Assembly (NCBI GenBank): GCA_021779875.1 | Contig: JAJXZV010000284.1 | Location: 1 to 5,045, forward strand | Source: Pseudomonadota bacterium | GTDB lineage: Bacteria; Pseudomonadota; Gammaproteobacteria; Steroidobacterales; Steroidobacteraceae | Length of the DNA: 5,045 nt | Direction of reading: 5' to 3' | Shown here: positions 1-4,506 of the stretch, in pieces | Layout of the letters: each line of letters starts with the position of its first letter | Position numbering within the stretch: position 1 is the first letter of the stretch | Made by a program: the position numbers and the translations under genes | The notes under the pieces: generated by a model | Told to the model about the DNA's origin: nothing | Seen by the model: only the letters and a program-made list of their open reading frames with translations | Database searches by the model: none

Positions 1-1322
1 CGTCGAGCAAGTTCTCCGTGGATCTGCGCGATACGGTGAAGCTCGCCGGCAAGACCGACTTCGCGGGCTATCAGCGCCTGAGCGACGCGGGGCAGGTGAC
101 CGCGCTGCTGCAGGGCGGCGTCGTGGTCGATGCGCTGCACGCCGGGCAGGAGGGGCAGGTCGTGCTCGACCGGACGCCTTTCTACGCGGAGAGCGGCGGC
201 CAGGTCGGCGACACCGGCGTGCTCGAGGCCGCCGGCGTGCGCTTCCGGGTGAGCGACACCCAGAAGATCGGCGCCTCGTTCGCGCACGTCGGGGTGCTCG
301 AGTCGGGCATTTTGCGGGCCGGCGACCGGATCGAGGCCCGCGTGGACGCGCCGCGTCGCCAGGCGGTGGCGCTCAACCACTCGGCGACCCACCTGTTGCA
401 CGCCGCATTGCGGCAGGTTTTGGGCAAGCACGTGCAGCAGAAGGGTTCGCTGGTGGCCCCGGACCGGCTGCGCTTCGATTTCTCCCACACCCAGGCGGTC
501 ACCCCGGCGGAATTGCATCGCATCGAGGCGCTGGTCAATGCCGAGATTCGCCGCAATGCGGCGGCGGAGACCCGCGTCATGGCGCTCGACGCCGCGGTGG
601 CGGCCGGCGCCATGTCCCTGTTCGGCGAGAAGTACGACAGCGACGTGCGCGTGCTGTCGATCGGGGATTTCTCCATGGAGTTGTGCGGCGGCACGCACGT
701 CCAGCGAGCGGGCGACATCGGCTTGTTCAAGATCGTGAGCGAATCCGGCGTGGCCGCCGGTGTGCGGCGCATCGAAGCGGTCACCGGGCTCGCCGCCTAC
801 GAATGGGTGGTGCACACGGATGACGTGTTGCGCGACCTCGCGGGCCTGCTGCGCGGCAGCCGGGACGACGTGGACGGCAAGGTGCGCGAACTCATCGAGC
901 GTGCGCGCCGGCTGGAACGGGAGGTGCAGCAGCTCAAAACCCGGCTCGCGAGCGGGCAGGGCGGCGATCTGGCCGCCCAGGCGAAGTCGGTGGCCGGGAT
1001 CAAGGTGCTGGCGGCCCAGATCGAGGGCGCCGACGCCAAGGCGTTGCGCGATGCGGTAGATCAGCTCAAGTCGAAGCTCGGATCGTCGGTGGTGGTGCTG
1101 GGCACCATCCAGGACGGGAAAGTGGTGCTGGTGTCCGGAGTGTCGAAGGACCTGACCGACAAGGTGAAGGCGGGAGACCTGCTCGGGGTCATCGCCGAGA
1201 AAGTCGGCGGTCGTGGGGGCGGGCGCGCCGATTTCGCCCAGGCGGGCGGCACGCAGCCGGAGAATCTGGCGACCGCCCTCGCGGGGGTCGAGTCGTTGGT
1301 GAGCGCGCGGCTCGCCGGTTGA
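1..1322 (+). CDS. alaS: Alanyl-tRNA synthetase, C-terminal half (5' end outside the window)
   Basis: AlaRS charges tRNA-Ala in the cytoplasm and hydrolyses mischarged Ser- and Gly-tRNA-Ala. Reading is continuous from base 3 (SSKFSVDLRD...) to TGA at 1320-1322, about 439 residues. E. coli AlaRS has about 876, so the aminoacylation and anticodon-independent recognition domains lie upstream of the window. An in-frame GTG at 18 is internal, not a start. Numbered from that GTG, the editing-domain zinc site is intact: HSATH (H121, H125; bases 378-392) and CGGTH (C223, H227; bases 684-698). RTPFYAESGGQVGDTG (52-67) is a conserved family stretch. A charged, helical linker (about 286-312) resembles the usual coiled coil. 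The C-terminal C-Ala/DHHA1 domain carries GGRGGGRADFAQAGG (397-411). All expected catalytic editing residues are present and the reading frame is intact, so it looks functional. Confidence 0.98.
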   Translation, partial: SSKFSVDLRDTVKLAGKTDFAGYQRLSDAGQVTALLQGGVVVDALHAGQEGQVVLDRTPFYAESGGQVGDTGVLEAAGVRFRVSDTQKIGASFAHVGVLESGILRAGDRIEARVDAPRRQAVALNHSATHLLHAALRQVLGKHVQQKGSLVAPDRLRFDFSHTQAVTPAELHRIEALVNAEIRRNAAAETRVMALDAAVAAGAMSLFGEKYDSDVRVLSIGDFSMELCGGTHVQRAGDIGLFKIVSESGVAAGVRRIEAVTGLAAYEWVVHTDDVLRDLAGLLRGSRDDVDGKVRELIERARRLEREVQQLKTRLASGQGGDLAAQAKSVAGIKVLAAQIEGADAKALRDAVDQLKSKLGSSVVVLGTIQDGKVVLVSGVSKDLTDKVKAGDLLGVIAEKVGGRGGGRADFAQAGGTQPENLATALAGVESLVSARLAG

Positions 1323-1377
1323 GGGTTTCCAGGCTTTGGGCGAGGGAACGAGATTTCCTGGACGTTGTCTTGTATCC

Positions 1378-1406
1378 TTGCGCGATATTCATTAAAGCCA
1401 TATAGG
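1378..1406 (+). promoter_or_regulatory. Possible csrA promoter
   Basis: The alaS-csrA gap contains one AT-rich patch (about 1365-1405) in GC-rich surroundings. The best sigma70-like pair I see is TTGCGC (1378-1383), a 17-base spacer and TATAGG (1401-1406). The -35 matches only three of six consensus bases and the -10 four of six. TTGTCT at 1365 is an alternative -35 but has no good partner. In E. coli csrA has several promoters in the equivalent gap, so a promoter here is expected. The exact boxes are uncertain. Confidence 0.3.
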
Positions 1407-1434
1407 CTGGCGTTCGTTACCACCCCGGGGTTGA

Positions 1435-1507
1435 GGAACGTCCACGGCGGGTAGGCTCGATGATGCGCCCGATCGCCGCGCCTCATGAGCCACAGGGAAG
1501 CCAGGAG
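1435..1507 (+). promoter_or_regulatory. csrA leader with GGA motifs and ribosome binding site
   Basis: The stretch before csrA has GGA at 1435-1437 (GAGGAAC), at 1496-1498 within CACAGGGAAG, and at 1504-1506 within the Shine-Dalgarno sequence CCAGGAG. The AGGAG core (1503-1507) is 9 bases from the ATG at 1517. ACAGGGA resembles the known CsrA RNA-binding consensus (ACARGGA), and in E. coli CsrA represses its own mRNA by binding GGA sites that overlap the Shine-Dalgarno. Autoregulation here is inferred from this arrangement. A 10-base palindrome, ACCCCGGGGT, lies at 1422-1431. Confidence 0.45.
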
Positions 1508-1516
1508 TCCAATATT

Positions 1517-1735
1517 ATGTTGATTTTGACCAGACGAGTCGGCGAAACCGTCATGATCGGCGACGACATCACCGTGACGGTGTTGGGCGTGAAGGGCAAT
1601 CAGGTGCGCGTCGGCGTGAATGCGCCGAAAGACGTGGCCGTGCATCGCGAAGAGATCTTCGAGCGCATCAAACGCGAGGGTGACCAGGACTCCTCGTCGG
1701 CGCCGCGGACCGCCAAGGTCACGGACGAGGTCTGA
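1517..1735 (+). CDS. csrA: Carbon storage regulator CsrA (RsmA family)
   Basis: CsrA is a small homodimeric RNA-binding protein that binds GGA motifs in mRNA leaders and controls translation and stability of mRNAs for carbon flux, motility and biofilm. The 72-residue product begins [20 protein letters not shown], almost identical to enteric CsrA. RNA-contact residues L4 and R6 and the VHREEI block with V42, R44 and E46 are all present, as are the [13 protein letters not shown] strands. The ATG at 1517 was chosen because it reproduces the family N-terminus and has AGGAG 9 bases upstream; an in-frame ATG at 1460 would add 19 unrelated residues. The polar tail after about residue 54 ([17 protein letters not shown]) makes it about 11 residues longer than the 61-residue E. 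coli protein. Such tails vary in the family and are usually disordered. It sits downstream of alaS and upstream of two tRNAs, the conserved gammaproteobacterial order. Confidence 0.98.
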   Translation: MLILTRRVGETVMIGDDITVTVLGVKGNQVRVGVNAPKDVAVHREEIFERIKREGDQDSSSAPRTAKVTDEV

Positions 1736-1784
1736 CGCCCGCGAATTCGATCAAGCCGGCGACGGGCGACCGGGCCCGGCTCGA

Positions 1785-1812
1785 GATTCGGCACCGCCGA
1801 ATCGCTTTGCCT
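1785..1812 (+). terminator. Weak candidate intrinsic terminator after csrA
   Basis: GATTCGGC (1785-1792) and GCCGAATC (1796-1803) form a perfect 8-base-pair stem with an ACC loop. It is followed by GCTTTGCCTT, which is only a poor T-tract. The position 50 bases after the csrA stop fits a terminator. The downstream sequence overlaps the -35 of the tRNA promoter. The short T run keeps confidence low; it could be an RNA-stabilising 3' hairpin instead. Confidence 0.4.
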
Positions 1813-1835
1813 TACCTCCCCCAGACGGGTATCAT
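1807..1835 (+). promoter_or_regulatory. Sigma70 promoter of the tRNA-Ser/tRNA-Arg unit
   Basis: TTGCCT (1807-1812, four of six consensus), a 17-base spacer and TATCAT (1830-1835, five of six) lie upstream of tRNA-Ser. They are followed directly by a GC-rich discriminator (GCCGCGC, 1836-1842). Transcription would begin near 1842, about 29 bases before the mature tRNA. A GC-rich discriminator is the known mark of stable-RNA promoters under stringent (ppGpp/DksA) control, so growth-rate control is inferred. Confidence 0.72.
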
Positions 1836-1870
1836 GCCGCGCTCCGCGAAACGGGGCCGCGAGTCCCTTC

Positions 1871-1961
1871 GGAGAGGTGGCCGAGTGGTCGAAGGCGCAC
1901 CCCTGCTAAGGGTGTAAGGGTCAAAAGCCCTTCGAGGGTTCGAATCCCTCCCTCTCCGCCA
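1871..1961 (+). tRNA. tRNA-Ser (anticodon GCU)
   Basis: This is a complete class II tRNA of 91 bases that decodes AGC/AGU. The acceptor stem is GGAGAGG (1871-1877) with CCTCTCC (1951-1957). The discriminator is G1958 and CCA is encoded at 1959-1961. The anticodon stem CACCC/GGGTG closes the loop CTGCTAA, with anticodon GCT at 1905-1907. A long variable arm (AAGGG/CCCTT around a TCAAAAG loop) is typical of serine tRNAs. The T-arm GAGGG-TTCGAAT-CCCTC is canonical. It is probably cotranscribed with tRNA-Arg 36 bases downstream. Confidence 0.98.
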
Positions 1962-1997
1962 CGTCCCGCCGTTTCGCGCGACAGTTCTCTAGAGCAT

Positions 1998-2074
1998 GCG
2001 CCCGTAGCTCAGTTGGATAGAGCGTCTGGCTACGAACCAGAAGGTCGGGAGTTCGAATCTCTCCGGGCGCGCCA
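1998..2074 (+). tRNA. tRNA-Arg (anticodon ACG)
   Basis: This is a complete 77-base tRNA. The acceptor stem is GCGCCCG (1998-2004) with CGGGCGC (2064-2070). The discriminator is G2071 and CCA is at 2072-2074. The anticodon stem is TCTGG/CCAGA with loop CTACGAA and anticodon ACG at 2032-2034. A34 is expected to be deaminated to inosine by TadA, allowing CGU/CGC/CGA reading. The T-arm is GGGAG-TTCGAAT-CTCTC with one G-U pair. Oddities: bases 2056-2074 recur exactly at 2245-2263, and 2044-2058 recur inverted at 2127-2141. No T-rich terminator is visible downstream. Confidence 0.98.
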
Positions 2075-2094
2075 TTGCTCAGCGACTCGAGGAC
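2056..2094 (+). repeat. Direct repeat copy 1, spanning the tRNA-Arg 3' end
   Basis: These 39 bases are identical to 2245-2283 (offset 189). Nineteen lie inside tRNA-Arg (T-loop to CCA) and 20 lie beyond it (2075-2094). Identity stops at 2055 and 2095. A duplicated tRNA 3' end is the normal footprint of a tRNA-targeted integrative element (att site). Because the identity continues 20 bases past CCA, decay of a tandem tRNA-Arg array is an equally good reading. Confidence 0.9.
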
Positions 2095-2109
2095 CCCTGT
2101 CCGGCACGA

Positions 2110-2239
2110 ACCGCGAAGCGGTATCCATTCGAACTCCCGACAGACCAACAAGCCGAGTTCGACCACTTCGCCGCAGGCGAAGTGGGACGCCGGCGCTTGA
2201 GCGACGGCGGTCCCGCAGGGACGAGGGGCCGCAGGCCCC
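2110..2239. repeat. Cluster of four perfect hairpins with GNA triloops
   Basis: Between the tRNA-Arg 3'-end copies lie four uninterrupted inverted repeats. They are ACCGC-GAA-GCGGT (2110-2122), a 10-bp stem with GCA loop (2163-2185), GTCCC-GCA-GGGAC (2210-2222) and GGGGCC-GCA-GGCCCC (2225-2239). All have a three-base GNA loop closed by C-G, a geometry known to make unusually stable single-strand DNA hairpins; the first contains the classic GCGAAGC mini-hairpin. A larger imperfect stem is possible between 2184-2196 and 2201-2214 and would compete with the second and third hairpins. No function is known to me. Confidence 0.8.
2127..2141 (-). repeat. Inverted 15-base copy of the tRNA-Arg T-arm region
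   Basis: ATTCGAACTCCCGAC is the exact reverse complement of bases 2044-2058 of tRNA-Arg (end of the variable loop, T-stem 5' strand, T-loop). Its core TCGAACTC (2129-2136) is also complementary to GAGTTCGA at 2155-2162. In a transcript reading through tRNA-Arg, the 15 bases could pair with the T-arm or fold locally with 2155-2162. Confidence 0.75.
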
Positions 2240-2244
2240 GAAGC

Positions 2245-2283
2245 AATCTCTCCGGGCGCGCCATTGCTCAGCGACTCGAGGAC
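2245..2283 (+). repeat. Direct repeat copy 2: orphan tRNA-Arg 3' end
   Basis: This is the exact second copy of 2056-2094. It has the T-loop end, the 3' strands of the T and acceptor stems, CCA (2261-2263) and the 20-base flank, but no 5' tRNA part: the preceding bases (CCCCGAAGC) do not resemble tRNA-Arg. It cannot form a tRNA. It may be an att-like remnant or a truncated tRNA pseudogene. It lies about 110 bases before the flavoprotein operon. Confidence 0.88.
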
Positions 2284-2305
2284 GCTCATCGCCTCGCGCT
2301 CGCTG

Positions 2306-2320
2306 TTGAACGACCTTCAA
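2306..2320. promoter_or_regulatory. TTGAA-N5-TTCAA dyad, possible operator
   Basis: A perfect 5+5 inverted repeat with a 5-base centre lies just upstream of the putative operon promoter. If transcription starts near 2359 it spans about -53 to -39. That is a common position for an activator site, and the weak -35 would fit activator dependence. No regulator gene is visible. A dyad this short can also arise by chance. Confidence 0.28.
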
Positions 2321-2323
2321 GCA

Positions 2324-2352
2324 GTGGCGCACCTCACCGGGCCCGCTATACT
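2324..2352 (+). promoter_or_regulatory. Putative promoter of the flavoprotein-Rieske operon
   Basis: A good -10 box, TATACT (2347-2352, five of six consensus), follows a poor -35, GTGGCG (2324-2329, three of six), at 17-base spacing. The predicted start near 2359 leaves a leader of about 36 bases before the ATG at 2395. The first copy of the repeated GC palindrome (2336-2345) occupies the spacer. Confidence 0.5.
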
Positions 2353-2377
2353 CCAAGAAAAATAGACCGGGCCCGGT
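2336..2377. promoter_or_regulatory. Paired GC palindrome around the -10, possible operator
   Basis: ACCGGGCCCGGT (2366-2377) is a perfect 12-base palindrome. Its first ten bases recur at 2336-2345, exactly 30 bp (about three helical turns) upstream. The two copies bracket the TATACT box, one in the promoter spacer and one just after the predicted start. This geometry would suit cooperative repressor binding. The copies can also pair with each other (2336-2345 with 2368-2377) as a 10-bp stem. Confidence 0.4.
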
Positions 2378-2394
2378 CCCCTCAGGGATGATCC

Positions 2395-4506
2395 ATGTCG
2401 CGACAGCCACGCTACGACGTTCTGTTCGAGCCGGTGAAGATCGGGCCGGTCACGGCGCCGAACCGGTTCTATGCCGTGCCGCACGCCAGCGGCATGACCA
2501 ATGCCATGCCGCGAATGCGGGCCGGCTTTCGCGGCATGAAGGCCGAGGGCGGCTGGGGCGTGGTATGCACGGGCTACGTGTCCGTGCATCCGACCGCGGA
2601 CGACTCGCCGCTGCCGTACGCCACGCTGTGGGACGAGAACGACATCCGCTCGCACGCGATGATGACCGAGGCCGTGCATCGGCACGGCTCGCTCGCCGGC
2701 ATCGAACTCTGGCACGGCGGCGGGTCGGTCTCGAACAAGACGAGCCGGCTGCCGCCGCTCTCGCCCTCGGGACTGTCCTGGATGCCGACCCACGTGGGCT
2801 TCATGGGCAACCAGCGCTCCAAGGCCATGGACCGGCGCGACATTCGCGATTTGCTGCGCTGGCAGGCGGAGGCGGCCCACAAGGCCAAGAGTGCGGGCTT
2901 CGACATCGTGTACGTGTATGCCGGCATGGGCTACCTGCCCTACGAGTTCCTGCTGCCGGAATGGAATCGGCGCACCGATGCCTACGGCGGAGCGGTGGCG
3001 AACCGCGTGCGCCTGGTGCGCGAGCTCATCGATGTGACCAAGGACGCGATCGGTGACACCTGCGCCGTCGCCCTGCGGATCAGCCTGGAGGAGCTGCGCG
3101 GGCGCGCCAGCGAGCGATGCGCGTCCGAGGCGCACGAGGTGGTCGAGCTGCTGGCTGACGCCCCGGATCTTTGGGACGTGAAAATGGACTCGAGTCCCAC
3201 CGACTGTGCGCCGTCGCGGTTCACCCCCGAGGGCAGTCACGAGCCGATTATCGACTTCGTCAAGAAGATCACGGCCAAGCCGGTGGTGGGAGTCGGCCGC
3301 TTCACCTCGCCCGATGCCATGGTGTCCCAGATCAAGCGCGGCGTGCTGGATCTGATCGGCGGCGCGCGGCCGTCGATCGCGGACCCGTTCCTGCCGCGCA
3401 AGATCGACGAGGGCCGTGAGCAGGACATTCGCGAGTGCATCGGCTGCAACATCTGCATCTCGAGCTGGCACGACGGCGTTCCCGTGCGCTGCACGCAGAA
3501 TCCCACCGCCGGCGAGGAATGGCGCCGCGACTGGCACCCGGAGCGCGTCGCCGCGGCGGGCGGCGATGCCACCGTGCTGGTGGTCGGCGGTGGTCCGGCG
3601 GGACTCGAGTGCGCCCTCACCCTGGCGCGGCGCGGGTATCAGGTATCGCTGGCGGAAGCCGCCGAGGCGTTCGGCGGCCGGCTGCGGTTCGAGACGACCC
3701 TGCCCGGACTCAACGGCTGGGGCCGGGTGCTCGACTGGCGCCTCGGTCAATTGCGGCGTCTCGGGAACGTCACGCTGTACGCGGGCAACGAGCTGTCCGT
3801 GGACGACATCCTGGGGCTCGAGCATCGCCGGGTGGTCATCGCGACCGGCGCCCGCTGGACCCGGATGCTGTACTCGGATCTGGAACTCCCGGTGGGCCTC
3901 GCGGAGGGCGCTAACGTATTCACGCCGGACGACGTCGCCGCCGGCGCCCGGATCGACGGTCCGATCGTGCTGTTCGACTTCGACAACTACTACATGGGCG
4001 GCGCGCTGGCCCAGCGACTCGCGCAATCCGGTGCGCGTGTGACCTACGTGACCCCCGCCGGCCACGCCTCGGCCTGGACGATCATGACCAACGAGCAGCC
4101 GCAGGTGCACCGCGCACTGGCGCAGGCCGGCGTCGATCTGCACACCTTGTCGCGGCTGAAGGGCTTTGGGGACGGCGCCGCGACGATCGCCAATCTGTTC
4201 ACCGGCGAGGAGCGGCGGCTGCCCTGCCGGTCCCTGGTGATCGTGGGCGCGCGAACCGCGCGCGACGAACTCTATCGAGCCCTCGTGGCGCGCTCCGAGG
4301 AGGCGGCGGCGGCGGGCATCGTGTCGGTGGATCGCATCGGAGATTCGCTCGTGCCCGGCGCCATCGTGCACGCCGTATACGGCGGCCACCGATTCGCCCG
4401 CGAACTGGATCTGCCGCCAGGGTTGCCGATCTATCGGCGTGACGCCCCGGTCGTCGACGTCGATCCCCTGTCGTACCTGAACGGGCTCGAGGAATCGCTT
4501 CCATGA
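2395..4506 (+). CDS. Trimethylamine-dehydrogenase-type flavoprotein (FMN, 4Fe-4S, FAD/ADP domains)
   Basis: The 703-residue product aligns end to end with trimethylamine/dimethylamine dehydrogenases and N-demethylases such as DgcA and StcD. An N-terminal TIM barrel (about 7-345) includes RSRFY-like NRFYAVPH (23-30), KAEGGW (49-54), GFDIVYVY (168-175), GVGRF (299-303) and GGARPSIADPF (322-332). The 4Fe-4S ligands are C348, C351, C354 and C366. An FAD/ADP fold begins at VLVVGGGPAG (394-403), with ATGARW (483-488) and IGD (648-650). The second dinucleotide fold (524-552) lacks GxGxxG, as in trimethylamine dehydrogenase, which passes electrons to ETF rather than NAD(P). By alignment, Cys30 (covalent FMN) is Ala31, His172 is Met178 and Trp264 is missing; Tyr60, Tyr169, Asp267 and Trp355 equivalents (Y61, Y175, D270, W358) remain. 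The start has AGGGA (2384-2388) 6 bases upstream and matches the family N-terminus. Oxidative N-demethylation is inferred; the substrate is unknown. Confidence 0.93.
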   Translation: MSRQPRYDVLFEPVKIGPVTAPNRFYAVPHASGMTNAMPRMRAGFRGMKAEGGWGVVCTGYVSVHPTADDSPLPYATLWDENDIRSHAMMTEAVHRHGSLAGIELWHGGGSVSNKTSRLPPLSPSGLSWMPTHVGFMGNQRSKAMDRRDIRDLLRWQAEAAHKAKSAGFDIVYVYAGMGYLPYEFLLPEWNRRTDAYGGAVANRVRLVRELIDVTKDAIGDTCAVALRISLEELRGRASERCASEAHEVVELLADAPDLWDVKMDSSPTDCAPSRFTPEGSHEPIIDFVKKITAKPVVGVGRFTSPDAMVSQIKRGVLDLIGGARPSIADPFLPRKIDEGREQDIRECIGCNICISSWHDGVPVRCTQNPTAGEEWRRDWHPERVAAAGGDATVLVVGGGPAGLECALTLARRGYQVSLAEAAEAFGGRLRFETTLPGLNGWGRVLDWRLGQLRRLGNVTLYAGNELSVDDILGLEHRRVVIATGARWTRMLYSDLELPVGLAEGANVFTPDDVAAGARIDGPIVLFDFDNYYMGGALAQRLAQSGARVTYVTPAGHASAWTIMTNEQPQVHRALAQAGVDLHTLSRLKGFGDGAATIANLFTGEERRLPCRSLVIVGARTARDELYRALVARSEEAAAAGIVSVDRIGDSLVPGAIVHAVYGGHRFARELDLPPGLPIYRRDAPVVDVDPLSYLNGLEESLP

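Noticed and set aside
1328..1362. TCCAGG/CCTGGA inverted repeat just after alaS as a terminator
   Set aside because: The stem is only six pairs with a 23-base loop and no T run follows, so it is probably chance.
1460..1516. Earlier ATG start for csrA at 1460
   Set aside because: It adds 19 residues absent from the family, and AGGAG is placed correctly for the ATG at 1517.
2110..2239. Hairpin cluster as a CRISPR array or an intrinsic terminator
   Set aside because: The stems differ in sequence and spacing is irregular, so there are no CRISPR repeats. None of the hairpins is followed by a T-tract.
1620..2309. A 229-codon plus-strand frame through the csrA end and both tRNAs
   Set aside because: It overlaps csrA out of frame and reads straight through two well-formed tRNA genes, so it is spurious.
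1921..2410. Minus-strand frames of 122 and 126 codons over the tRNAs and hairpin region
   Set aside because: They are antisense to tRNAs and the repeat. Their peptides (such as EGFEPSKGF, APGEIRTPDLLV) are the familiar artefacts of translating tRNA complements.
2388..3056. Frame starting at ATG 2388, seven bases before the flavoprotein start
   Set aside because: It is out of frame with the conserved protein and its product is arginine/alanine-rich shadow sequence. AGGGA serves the ATG at 2395.
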